A DNA stretch of 64,000 bases. Origin: Natronomonas gomsonensis. GTDB taxonomy: Archaea > Halobacteriota > Halobacteria > Halobacteriales > Haloarculaceae. Below the pieces are notes generated by a model. The model searched no databases. It worked only from the letters and a program-made list of their open reading frames with translations, and was not told the origin of the DNA. Every line of letters starts with the position of its first letter. Positions within the stretch are counted from its first letter, which is position 1. Where the stretch lies: contig NZ_JACAWU010000002.1 in NCBI RefSeq assembly GCF_013391635.1, positions 248,001 through 312,000 of the forward strand. Direction: 5' to 3'. Both the position numbers and the translations under genes were made by a program. This document shows positions 24,851-32,868 of the stretch, piece after piece.

Positions 24851-24857
24851 TCTTATA
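24851..24857 (+). promoter_or_regulatory. TATA box for the second MBL gene
   Basis: TCTTATA lies about 28 nt before the ATG at 24883 within an AT-rich divergent promoter region (24708-24882), which predicts a leaderless transcript. Confidence 0.6.
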
Positions 24858-24882
24858 CCGAACGGTCGCATTCTACCGCTGA

Positions 24883-25845
24883 ATGGAAACACGGAGCAAA
24901 CAGGGGAGCGTCCGCCGACTGGAGTTCGACGTGGACTGGCCGCCGGGCCACGTCGCCTGCTACCTCATCGAGGGGTCGGAGCCGATTCTCGTCGACGCCG
25001 CGCTCCCGGACCACGAAGCGGCGTTTCGCTCACAGCTCGCCGAGTTGGGGTACGAACCGGGCGACATCGAACACGTCCTCGTCACCCACCCCCACGTCGA
25101 CCACATCGGTCTCGTCCCGACGGTACTCGAGGAGGGCGACCCGACCGTCTACGCGCCCGCGAGCGTGGAAGAACGATTCAATCGGGACCCAGACGGCCTC
25201 GAAGCCCGCGTCCGCGAGAACTGCACCGAGGCCGGATTCCCTGACGAGCAACTGGAGATGGCCGTCGACATGGCCGTCGAGTCCTTGGAGCGGAACCGAG
25301 AGCTTCTCCCACCGGAGGCAGTCGACGTGTGGATAGAACCCGGCGACAGAACCGAAATCGGCGACATCGAAGTCGGTGCCATACACGTCCCCGGCCACCA
25401 AGCCGACCACCTGAGCTATCCGACCGAACTCGACGGCGAGTCGGTGCTTCTCGGCGGCGACATGGGTATCCAGCCGTTCCGCCCGGTCGTCATGCACGAC
25501 GGCCTCGACGACGGCCACGTCGAGGCGTTCGACGCTTTCTACACCGCTCTCGACCGCCTCGCCGACCTCGACGTCGACCGCGTCTACCCGGGCCACGGCG
25601 CCGTCCACACCGACCTCGCCGGCGCCGTCGAACGGGACCGCGGCAGCCTCGACAATCGCCTCGACCGCGTCAGCGACCTCGTCGCCGACGGCTACAGTAC
25701 CGTTCCGGGCGTCGCGATGGCCATCGCGGGCGACCGCGACGTGAAGTACCTCATCCCCGAGACGATGAGCGCGCTCGCCCACCTCGATGCGACCGGCGAA
25801 CTCGACAGTGAACTGCGTGACGGCGTTCGACACTACGAACCGTGA
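24883..25845 (+). CDS. Metallo-beta-lactamase fold hydrolase (paralogue of 2682-3638)
   Basis: The 320-residue protein has HPHVDH at 69-74, VPGHQADH near 169, GGDMGIQPF near 190 and YPGHGAVH near 234, which are the standard metal ligands. It aligns over its whole length with the MBL protein at 2682-3638, including the FDVDWPPGHVACYLIEG opening and the 'PPEAVDVWIEPGD' middle. It is the first gene of a set with the HAD hydrolase, whose GTG overlaps its TGA. A thioesterase or lactonase role would suit the acyl-CoA neighbourhood, but this is inference. Confidence 0.86.
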   Translation: METRSKQGSVRRLEFDVDWPPGHVACYLIEGSEPILVDAALPDHEAAFRSQLAELGYEPGDIEHVLVTHPHVDHIGLVPTVLEEGDPTVYAPASVEERFNRDPDGLEARVRENCTEAGFPDEQLEMAVDMAVESLERNRELLPPEAVDVWIEPGDRTEIGDIEVGAIHVPGHQADHLSYPTELDGESVLLGGDMGIQPFRPVVMHDGLDDGHVEAFDAFYTALDRLADLDVDRVYPGHGAVHTDLAGAVERDRGSLDNRLDRVSDLVADGYSTVPGVAMAIAGDRDVKYLIPETMSALAHLDATGELDSELRDGVRHYEP

Positions 25846-26531
25846 GCGACGGCCACCGCTACGACACCGTCTTCTGGGATATCGGTGGCGTCATCGTCGA
25901 ACTCGCCTCGGTCCGGGAGGGGTACGCCGCCTTCGTCGCCGAACTGGCCGACGAGCACGGTCTCGACGCTGACGATGCCCTCGACGACTGGAAGTCCGTC
26001 CTCGGCGAGCACTTCCGCGGCCGGGAGGGGACAGAGTACCGAACCGCAAGCGAGGGCTACCGGAAGGCGACGGCCGCGCTGTTCGACGGCGACCCACCGG
26101 AGGGGTGGCGAGCAACCTTCGACCGCTGTACTGCGGCGACGCTTCGCGCCGAGGACGGCGCAATCGAGACCATCGAGACGCTGGCCGACGCCGGAATCGA
26201 GCAGGCTATCGTCTCCGATATCGACACTCACGAAGCCCAGAACATGCTCGACTCGTTCGGCATCCGGGAGTGTTTCGCCCACGTCACAACCTCCGAAGCC
26301 GTCGGGTACACGAAACCCGACGATCGGATGTTCCGGGACGCCCTCGAGGCGACCCAATCCGACCCCGAACGGACGGTGATGGTCGGGGATCGCCACTCTC
26401 ACGACGTCGCTGGCGCGTCGGCGCTCGGCATCGCCGCCGCCGGCTACGGCGAGGAGGGCTGGGGCCCGGAAGCCGACCACGAACTCGAATCCCTCCGAGA
26501 GCTGCTCGCGGTCGTCGGCGTCGCCGAGTGA
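25842..26531 (+). CDS. HAD superfamily hydrolase
   Basis: This 229-residue Rossmannoid phosphatase is of the HAD type with an alpha-helical cap. Motif I is FWDIGGVIVE at 10-19 (nucleophile Asp12, with Gly at the usual acid/base Asp position, as in the 'DxGGV' HAD branch that includes the ACAD10 N-terminal domain). Motif II is the IVSDIDTH strand near 125, the Lys is in GYTKPDD near 153, and motif IV is VMVGDRHSHD near 178. The start is GTG at 25842, overlapping the upstream TGA. With Gly at the second position, phosphatase activity is not certain. Confidence 0.86.
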   Translation: MSDGHRYDTVFWDIGGVIVELASVREGYAAFVAELADEHGLDADDALDDWKSVLGEHFRGREGTEYRTASEGYRKATAALFDGDPPEGWRATFDRCTAATLRAEDGAIETIETLADAGIEQAIVSDIDTHEAQNMLDSFGIRECFAHVTTSEAVGYTKPDDRMFRDALEATQSDPERTVMVGDRHSHDVAGASALGIAAAGYGEEGWGPEADHELESLRELLAVVGVAE

Positions 26532-26589
26532 CGTTCGCCCCGCGTTCCCACGACCCCTACTAAACGCCCCTCGTATCACCGTCCAAATC

Positions 26590-26596
26590 CTTATAG
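26590..26596 (+). promoter_or_regulatory. TATA box for the SDR gene at 26623
   Basis: CTTATAG lies about 28 nt before the ATG, so the SDR gene probably has its own leaderless transcript in addition to any read-through from the HAD gene. Confidence 0.55.
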
Positions 26597-26622
26597 CGAA
26601 ACCCGGAGACACCTGTGTTGCA

Positions 26623-27402
26623 ATGGACCTAGGACTCGACGACAAAACCGCCCTCGTGACTGGCGGTGCCGGACGCATCGGAAGCGAAGACTGCCGCGTA
26701 CTCGCCGAGGAGGGCGCCGAAGTGGTCGTCCTCGACGTGAACATCGAAGCCGCCGAGAACATCGCCGACGAAATCGAGGAGGACTACGACGGCACCGCCC
26801 ACGCCGTCGAGTGTGACCTCACCGACCGCGCCGATGTCGCCGACACCGTCGCCGCCCTCGAAGAGGAGACCGGCGGCATCGACATCCTCGTCAACAACGC
26901 CGGGATGGTCGACGCCCGCGACAAGGTCGAGAACTTCGACGACGACATCTGGGACCGCGACATCGCCGTCAACCTTACCGGCGCCTACAACATCACACAG
27001 GCCGTCTACCCCGGCATGAAGGAGCGCGGCTTCGGTCGCATCATCTCGATGTCCTCGATGGCCGGCTGGCAGGGTGGCTTCGGACAGCTCTCGTATTCGG
27101 CCACGAAGGCGGCGCTCATCGGCTTCGGCAAGACCCTCGCACTCGAAGGCGCCCAACACGGCGTCACCTCGAACATCATCGCCCCCAGCATCGTCGTCGG
27201 CCAACTCGCCGACCTCCCCATCGACCAACTCGAACAGGTCGACGAACACTTCGCACGCATCGCCAAGGCCACGCCGATGCGGAAACTCGGCAAGGAGGAG
27301 GACGTCTCGAACCTCGTCGCCTACCTCTCCTCCGAACAATCCAACTACATCACCGGACAGGTCATCGGCGTCACGGGTGGTATCGACCTCTTTAGCTTCT
27401 AG
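26623..27402 (+). CDS. Short-chain dehydrogenase/reductase (3-hydroxyacyl type)
   Basis: The 259-residue SDR has TGGAGRIGSEDC at 13-24, an acidic VVLDVN after the second strand (Asp, implying NAD), NNAG near 92, the catalytic SMSSMAG near 143 and YSATKAAL near 157, and the C-terminal GVTGGIDLF. NAD preference suits an oxidation step. It precedes, convergently, the ACAD11-like dehydrogenase. In bacterial levulinate/4-hydroxyacid operons an SDR accompanies APH kinase and acyl-CoA dehydrogenase genes, which makes the same role plausible here. Confidence 0.87.
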   Translation: MDLGLDDKTALVTGGAGRIGSEDCRVLAEEGAEVVVLDVNIEAAENIADEIEEDYDGTAHAVECDLTDRADVADTVAALEEETGGIDILVNNAGMVDARDKVENFDDDIWDRDIAVNLTGAYNITQAVYPGMKERGFGRIISMSSMAGWQGGFGQLSYSATKAALIGFGKTLALEGAQHGVTSNIIAPSIVVGQLADLPIDQLEQVDEHFARIAKATPMRKLGKEEDVSNLVAYLSSEQSNYITGQVIGVTGGIDLFSF

Positions 27403-27420
27403 AACCCTCTTTTTGCACCT

Positions 27421-27520
27421 CCTTCGCGCGCCTTCGGCGCGCGGTAGTCGGCTCTCGCTACGGCGACTCGACGGCTGCGCCGTCTCGTCGCCGCGAACCG
27501 CGCTCGCTACGCTCGCGCGG
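27421..27520. terminator. Cluster of hairpins between convergent genes
   Basis: CGCGCGCC-TTC-GGCGCGCG (27425-27443) is a perfect eight-base hairpin. It is followed by an AGTCG/CGACT stem, a GCGAC-TC-GACGGC-TGC-GCCGTC-TC-GTCGC compound stem and a CGCG-rich inverted repeat. All lie between the stops of a plus-strand SDR and a minus-strand dehydrogenase, so they may insulate or terminate both transcripts. T-runs occur on each side. The rest of 27403-27664 shows no gene. Confidence 0.5.
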
Positions 27521-27664
27521 ACATTTATGTGGGACTACCAAACAGACAAGCATCCGCGAGCGCCGGAGTCTCCGGGTCGTTTTTCCCCAAGTTTTTGCGA
27601 CCGAGTGGTGCCCGCAGCGTGCCGCAGGCGCGCGAGGACACCCGAGGGAGTAAAAGTGGGGTTT

Positions 27665-28879
27665 CTAGAACGTGGGTGTCCGCTCCAGTTCGTGGGCGTT
27701 CTCCTCGGCGCCTTCGAAGGCGTCGCGGGCGATGACGCGCTGGTGGACCTCGTCGGCCCCGTCGACGATACGGAAGGCGCGGACGCCCTCGTAGAAGTCC
27801 GCAAGCGGGAGGTCACGGGAAATGCCGGCGCCGCCACAGCACTGAATCGCGAGGTCGATAGTCTCCTGGGCGACGTTTGCGGTGAATACTTTCGACATCG
27901 AGACGGGAACGCGGGCCTGTTCGCCGCGGGCGATTTCCTCGGCAGCGTGGCGGACCATCGTCCGAGCGGCATGGAGTTCCGTCTCCTTGTCGGCGATGTC
28001 GTAGCGCAGCGACTGTTTGTCCGACAGCGACGAGCCGAACGCCTCTCGCTCGCTCATATAGGCCTTCGCGATGGTGAGCGCCCGCGTCGCCATTCCGGAG
28101 AAGCGCATGCAGTGGGTCAGCCGGGCGGGGCCGAGTCGCTGTTGGGCGATTGCGAAGCCGGTGTTCTCCTGGCCGAGCAGGTTCTCCTCGGGGACACGCA
28201 CGTCGTTGAACTCGAATTCGGCGTGGCCGTGGCCGTCGAGGTCGGGGCCGAGATGCGGGATGTCGCGGACGAACTCGACGCCGTCGGCGTCGGTGGGCAC
28301 GAGGATGATGGAGGCGCCCTTGTAGGGGTGGACGTCGGGGTCGGTGACGGCCATCACGAGCAGCACGTCGGCGTGGCTGCCCTGTGTCGTCCACCACTTG
28401 TGACCGTTGATGACCCACTCGTCGCCGTCCTTCTCGGCGGTGGTTTTGAGCATCTTGGGGTCCGAGCCGGCGCCGGCCCGCGGCTCGGTCATCCCGAAGG
28501 CCGACCGAATGTCGCCGGCGACAAGCGGCTCGAGCCACTCCTCTTTCTGGGCTTCGGTCCCCACCAGTTCGATAGTGTGCATGTTCCCCTCGTCGGGGGC
28601 GTCGACGCGCATCGCCGAGGCACCCAGAAGCGAGCGACCCGCTTCCTCGAACAGCGGCAACACGTCGGCGAGGTCGTACCCCATCCCGCCGTGTTCCTCG
28701 TCGATTTGGGGGCAGTAGATGTCACGCTCGCGGGCCTCCGCCCGGAGGTCCTCGATGACGTCCTCGCCAACGGGTCCGCCGCCGAGGTGTTCGCGTTCGG
28801 TTGGGATGACGACGTCGTCGACGAACTCGCGTGCACGGTCGGCGAGTTCCTTCGCTTCCGGGGAGTCGTGGTACTCCAT
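27665..28879 (-). CDS. Acyl-CoA dehydrogenase, ACAD10/ACAD11-like
   Basis: The 404-residue enzyme carries FGMTEPRAGAGSDP near 127, GHKWWTTQGSHADVLLVMA near 155, the FAD helix SEREAFGSSLSDKQ near 288 and a Cys-Cys-Gly-Gly-Ala motif near 350. The catalytic position is Asp373 in IVDGADEVH, where ordinary family members have Glu in EGT. The DG-x-DEVH signature is that of human ACAD10/ACAD11 and of LvaC-type bacterial enzymes. ATG at 28879 was chosen over the 28978 frame, which enters the promoter. A divergent APH-type kinase gene 137 nt away would supply the other half of ACAD11. Confidence 0.87.
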   Translation of the reverse strand: MEYHDSPEAKELADRAREFVDDVVIPTEREHLGGGPVGEDVIEDLRAEARERDIYCPQIDEEHGGMGYDLADVLPLFEEAGRSLLGASAMRVDAPDEGNMHTIELVGTEAQKEEWLEPLVAGDIRSAFGMTEPRAGAGSDPKMLKTTAEKDGDEWVINGHKWWTTQGSHADVLLVMAVTDPDVHPYKGASIILVPTDADGVEFVRDIPHLGPDLDGHGHAEFEFNDVRVPEENLLGQENTGFAIAQQRLGPARLTHCMRFSGMATRALTIAKAYMSEREAFGSSLSDKQSLRYDIADKETELHAARTMVRHAAEEIARGEQARVPVSMSKVFTANVAQETIDLAIQCCGGAGISRDLPLADFYEGVRAFRIVDGADEVHQRVIARDAFEGAEENAHELERTPTF

Positions 28880-28898
28880 GCCGGAGCGTTTAGGGCAC

Positions 28899-28908
28899 AA
28901 CATTGTAA
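28899..28908 (-). promoter_or_regulatory. TTACAATGTT box in the ACAD11-like gene promoter
   Basis: Read on the minus strand the box is TTACAATGTT, about 25 nt upstream of the ATG at 28879, overlapping the TATA position. The identical ten bases occur at 28983-28992 at the equivalent position of the divergent kinase gene. Confidence 0.5.
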
Positions 28909-28982
28909 AAGAACCGGCGAACTTCCGACCCGTTGTCGCGACGACGGCGGCAGATATTTGGGGCAGGGTCGCACACAACTCC

Positions 28983-28992
28983 TTACAATGTT
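28983..28992 (+). promoter_or_regulatory. TTACAATGTT box in the APH-type kinase promoter
   Basis: The box lies 25-34 nt upstream of the GTG at 29017 and matches the box of the divergent dehydrogenase exactly. It may serve as a TATA element and as a shared regulator site. Confidence 0.5.
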
Positions 28993-29016
28993 AGCGAATT
29001 CGGAGGGTGTCGGCCG

Positions 29017-30099
29017 GTGACGGACACTAGCTCCGACTACTTCGACCGCATCGTCGACCGGGAGAAACTGCAGGCGTATCTCGAATCGGAACTCGGCCCC
29101 GCCGAGACCTTCGAGGTCTCCCACCACCAGGAGGGTCACTCCAACGAGACGCTGTTCGTCACGTGGGGCGAACAGGAACTCGTCATCCGGCGGCCGCCGC
29201 CGGGCGACATCGCCGAGAACGCCCACGACGTACTCCGGGAGTACCGCGTCATCGACGCCCTCCAGGACACGGAGGTCCGAGTCCCGACGACCGTCTTCGC
29301 CACCGACGACCACTCGATTCTCGGGTGTGACTTCTACGGGATGGAGATGGCCGAAGGCGACGTGCTCCGCGACACCGAACCGGAGCGTTTCGCCAACCCC
29401 GAGGCACGGGAGGCTATCGGTCACGAACTCGTCGACCGCCTCGTCGAGATTCACGAGGTGGATTACGAATCGGTCGGCCTCGAACACGGCGACTTCGGCT
29501 ACCCGCCGGGCTTTACCGAACGGCAGGTCCGCCGGTGGTCCGAGCAGTTGACGTGGGCCTTCGAGGTCACCGCCGAAGAACGGGAAGTCGAGACACTGTA
29601 CGACGTGATGTCGTGGCTCACCGAGAACGCCCCCGACGACGACGAGTACCCCTCGACGCTCGTCCACGGCGACTACAAACTCGACAACGTGATGTTTGCG
29701 CCCTCGGATGACCCCGAAATCGCCGCCATCTTCGACTGGGAGATGTCGACGCTCGGTGACCCATTCACCGACCTCGGGTGGATGCTCTCGTACTGGCGCG
29801 AGGAGAAGGACCCCGAACCCCCGACGCCGACGCTGGCCTCGACGTTCATGACCAACGAGGGCTACCCCACCCGCCGTGAACTCGTCGAGCGCTACGAGCG
29901 GAAGACCGGCTTCGAGTTCGACAACTGGAAGTTCTACTGGGTGCTCGCCGTCTACAAACTCGCCGGCCTCGGAGAGATGTTCTTCCGGCGGTATCTGGAG
30001 GGCAACTCCGACGACCCGATGTACCCGAAGATGCGCGAGGGCGTCCCTGCCCTCGCCGAGCAGGCCCAGATGATAATCGACGGCGAGATGGAACTGTAG
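29017..30099 (+). CDS. Aminoglycoside-phosphotransferase-like kinase, ACAD11 N-terminal-domain type
   Basis: This 360-residue kinase-fold protein has the Brenner motif LVHGDYKLDN at 215-224 and the metal-binding Asp240 in IFDWEMSTLGDPFTDLGWML (split at residues 238-256). The N-lobe LVIRRPPPG near 55 provides the ATP Lys/Arg. These are hallmarks of the APH domains of ACAD10/ACAD11 and of LvaA, which phosphorylate 4-hydroxyacyl-CoA; it is not expected to confer drug resistance. GTG at 29017 is chosen, as an ATG at 28988 meets a stop within ten codons. It is divergent from the ACAD11-like dehydrogenase and followed by an MDR oxidoreductase. Confidence 0.87.
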   Translation: MTDTSSDYFDRIVDREKLQAYLESELGPAETFEVSHHQEGHSNETLFVTWGEQELVIRRPPPGDIAENAHDVLREYRVIDALQDTEVRVPTTVFATDDHSILGCDFYGMEMAEGDVLRDTEPERFANPEAREAIGHELVDRLVEIHEVDYESVGLEHGDFGYPPGFTERQVRRWSEQLTWAFEVTAEEREVETLYDVMSWLTENAPDDDEYPSTLVHGDYKLDNVMFAPSDDPEIAAIFDWEMSTLGDPFTDLGWMLSYWREEKDPEPPTPTLASTFMTNEGYPTRRELVERYERKTGFEFDNWKFYWVLAVYKLAGLGEMFFRRYLEGNSDDPMYPKMREGVPALAEQAQMIIDGEMEL

Positions 30100-30162
30100 A
30101 AGCCTAACCCTCCCTGTCACCGCATCCCGAACACCTATCGTCTCGGCCGAACAGTCCTCCCC

Positions 30163-31173
30163 ATGCAAGCCGCCGTGTTCACCGCCTTTGGCGACGGTGA
30201 CGAAGTCGAAATACAACAGCGACCGGACCCGGACCCGGCCGCCGACGAAGCCGTCGTCGACATTCGTGCCTGCTCCATCAACCGTCACGACCTCTGGATT
30301 CTGCAGGGCGATTCGGCGATGGTGCCGGAGGGTGCGCTGCCGTTCGTCTCCGGCCTCGACGCCGCGGGCGTCGTCAGCGAGGTCGGCGACGACGTACACG
30401 GACTTGAGGCGGGCGACCGAGTCCTGTTGTGTCCGAACCAGACCTGTGGGGAGTGTGAGTTCTGCCGGGAGGGTCCCGAGACGCTGTGCGAGCAGTTCAT
30501 GCTGTTTCACGGCGCCCTCGCCGAACAGGCCGCCGTCGACGCCAGCCGCCTGATTCAGCTCCCCGAATCGGTGGGGCTCCGCGAGGCCGCGGCGCTGCCG
30601 ACCGCCTATCTCACGGCGTGGCACATGCTGCAGGAGGCCGACGTGGGACCGACCGACCTCGTGTTCGTCCCCGGTGCGACCGGTGGCGTCGGCGTCGCGG
30701 CCGTCCAACTCACCGACGTGCTCGGCGGCGAGGCAATCGGCACCTCGACCTCCGAGCGCAAACTCGAACGCTTGCGTGACCTCGGCTGTGAACACACGAT
30801 TCACTCGGCGGACCCCGAGGAACTCACCCGGGAGGTCCGTTCGCTCGGCCCCGTCGACGCCGTAGTCAATCACCTCTCAGGGGAGTACACGCAGGTCGGT
30901 CTCGAAGCCCTCCGCCGCGGTGGGACGATGGTCATCTGCGGTCGAACCGCCGGCTCCTCGCAGTTCAAGCCCGCCCCGTTCTTCCTCAACCACCACCGCA
31001 TCGTCGGCTCGACGATGGGCACCCAACCCGAGTTGGAGACGCTCGTCGAACTGCTCGCCGACGGCGCCTTCGAACCGCCGGTCGGCGACACCTACGCGCT
31101 CTCGGAGACCGGCGACGCATTCGACGACATGCTCGAACGGGACGCCTTCGGAAAACTGGTCGTCGAGCCGTAG
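30163..31173 (+). CDS. Zinc-type medium-chain dehydrogenase
   Basis: The 336-residue MDR protein has a GroES domain with the structural zinc Cys quartet CPNQTCGECEFCREGPETLC near residues 89-108, and a Rossmann domain with FVPGATGGVGVAAVQL near 168. The usual catalytic zinc Cys-His-Glu set is altered (SINRHDLWI at the Cys position), so it probably works like a quinone/enoyl reductase with only a structural zinc. It lies 63 nt after the APH-type kinase on the same strand and may belong to the same pathway. Confidence 0.87.
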   Translation: MQAAVFTAFGDGDEVEIQQRPDPDPAADEAVVDIRACSINRHDLWILQGDSAMVPEGALPFVSGLDAAGVVSEVGDDVHGLEAGDRVLLCPNQTCGECEFCREGPETLCEQFMLFHGALAEQAAVDASRLIQLPESVGLREAAALPTAYLTAWHMLQEADVGPTDLVFVPGATGGVGVAAVQLTDVLGGEAIGTSTSERKLERLRDLGCEHTIHSADPEELTREVRSLGPVDAVVNHLSGEYTQVGLEALRRGGTMVICGRTAGSSQFKPAPFFLNHHRIVGSTMGTQPELETLVELLADGAFEPPVGDTYALSETGDAFDDMLERDAFGKLVVEP

Positions 31174-31227
31174 GACTCCCTCGCCGAACCGCCGAGTTAT
31201 TTGACGCCCCCGCTCCTCGTCCGGGAT

Positions 31228-32862
31228 ATGGCAGCACCGGCCGTCGCCTGGTACGTCGTACTCGCGGTCGGTATCCTCGTCTCGCTTTCGACGCTCGTCG
31301 CGCTCGCCCGTCCCGGCGGACGCTGGGGACGACTCGCCCGGAAACGGCTCGTGTTGGGCGTCCCGTGGGGGACGCTTCTCGTCGTCGCGGTCGTCGGGGC
31401 GTTCTATCTGTTCGTTCAGGACGGACTCGGGAACCCCACCAACCCCGTCACTATCCCGTTTCGCGCGTGGGGGTACTTCTATCCGACCGGGATGCTCACG
31501 GCGGGCTTTGCCCACTCGGGGCTTGGTCACGTCACCGGGAACCTCCTCGGAACGCTCGTTTTCGGGACGCTCGCGGAGTACGCCTGGAGTCACTTCCCCC
31601 GCGAGCGCGGACGCTCGTCGTTTTCGTCGCTCCGAACGAACCCCTTCGCCCGCATCCTCGCGTGGGCCGGCGGCGTGTTCGCGGTGACCGTCCTCACCTC
31701 GCTGTTCGCCCTCGGACCGGTCATCGGGTTCTCCGGCGTCGTCTTCGCCTTCGTCGGGTTCGCGCTGATTCGGTACCCACTGTCGACGCTCGTGGCGGTG
31801 CTCGTCAGCGGCGTCGTCAGCCTCGTGTTCAACGCCTTGCGGTCACCCACACTCCAACAGACAGCAGCCGAATCGTTCTCCCGTCCGTGGTGGGCCAACG
31901 TCGCCATTCAGGGCCACGCACTGGGGCTGTTCGTCGGCGTCACGCTGGCTATTGCGGTGTGCTATCGCCGGAACGTTCGACCGAACCCGACGCATCTGTG
32001 GCTCGCCGCGCTCGTCTTCGCCGTCGACCGAGGGTTGTGGGCCGTCTACATCATCGAGGGCTCGGAGACGTTCCGGCTGTTCCGCGCACTCGGGACGTCG
32101 CTCGTTTTCCTGTTGGCGGCGCTTCTCGCCAGCGGTGCCGCGGCCTCGACGCGAGACCTGATAGCCAGCATCGACCTCTCGCGGCGCGAAGCTGCGTACG
32201 GTCTCGTCCTCGCGTCGCTGTTCGCCCTCGCCCTCGTCGCCGTCCCGCTGAACCTCTTCGCCGTCGACGACGCCAGCGCCGGTATCGACGACGCCGAACC
32301 GACCGAAGTCGGCGACTATACGGTCTTTTACGCCGAAGATGTCGAAAACCAGTTCATACCTGCAGTCCCGCTCCCGGGTGGAAATTCGACTAACCGAATC
32401 AACGCCAGCGGCGTCATCGTCGTCTCCGAGGAGCGGAACATCTGGTGGGAGGAGGTCTCGAAGAGCCGACTCGCTTCTCGCGGGACGGCGACGGTTCGAC
32501 TCGGCGGCCTCACGTGGAACGAAGACGTTCGCGCAAACCGGACGACGTGGCGGCTCGCAGGCGGCAACCAGACGTACAACGTCCGTCTCGGCCCTGCCGC
32601 GGCCGACGAACGGGCGGTCGTCTATCGGGCTGACCGAGCCACCGCCGACGCTCGCATCGACGGCCGGAACGTCTCCATCCAGCCAGTAGAGTCACGCTTC
32701 GATGTCGTCGTTTCACGGAATAACGACACGCTCGGCCGGGCTGCCGTCCCCGCAAACGGAACGGACACGACTGTCGGCGGCCTCACCGTCGAACGCGACG
32801 AACGTGACCTCTTCGTCGAACGCGGCGAGACGCGCGTCCGTATCGCCCAGCGCTCGAGGTGA
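31228..32862 (+). CDS. Rhomboid-family intramembrane serine protease with large extra domain
   Basis: The 544-residue protein has rhomboid landmarks: an HSGLGHVTGN segment at 96-105, the catalytic Ser169 in GFSGVVFA and His230 in QGHALGLFVG. About eight hydrophobic helices end near residue 345. After these a soluble region of about 195 residues (Asp/Glu and Thr-rich, beta-like) has no recognised domain and should lie outside the cell. ATG at 31228 begins the first hydrophobic helix; a TTG at 31201 is less likely. It would cut membrane-anchored surface proteins; no candidate substrate is adjacent. Confidence 0.86.
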   Translation: MAAPAVAWYVVLAVGILVSLSTLVALARPGGRWGRLARKRLVLGVPWGTLLVVAVVGAFYLFVQDGLGNPTNPVTIPFRAWGYFYPTGMLTAGFAHSGLGHVTGNLLGTLVFGTLAEYAWSHFPRERGRSSFSSLRTNPFARILAWAGGVFAVTVLTSLFALGPVIGFSGVVFAFVGFALIRYPLSTLVAVLVSGVVSLVFNALRSPTLQQTAAESFSRPWWANVAIQGHALGLFVGVTLAIAVCYRRNVRPNPTHLWLAALVFAVDRGLWAVYIIEGSETFRLFRALGTSLVFLLAALLASGAAASTRDLIASIDLSRREAAYGLVLASLFALALVAVPLNLFAVDDASAGIDDAEPTEVGDYTVFYAEDVENQFIPAVPLPGGNSTNRINASGVIVVSEERNIWWEEVSKSRLASRGTATVRLGGLTWNEDVRANRTTWRLAGGNQTYNVRLGPAAADERAVVYRADRATADARIDGRNVSIQPVESRFDVVVSRNNDTLGRAAVPANGTDTTVGGLTVERDERDLFVERGETRVRIAQRSR

Positions 32863-32868
32863 CTTGCC

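Noticed and set aside
29017..30099. Aminoglycoside resistance gene
   Set aside because: The APH-like motifs are those of the ACAD11/LvaA branch, and the neighbours are acyl-CoA enzymes rather than resistance or mobile genes.
28489..30873. 794-codon minus-strand frame opposite the APH kinase and MDR genes
   Set aside because: The plus-strand proteins carry full HGD-x4-N and zinc-Cys motifs; the antisense frame has none.
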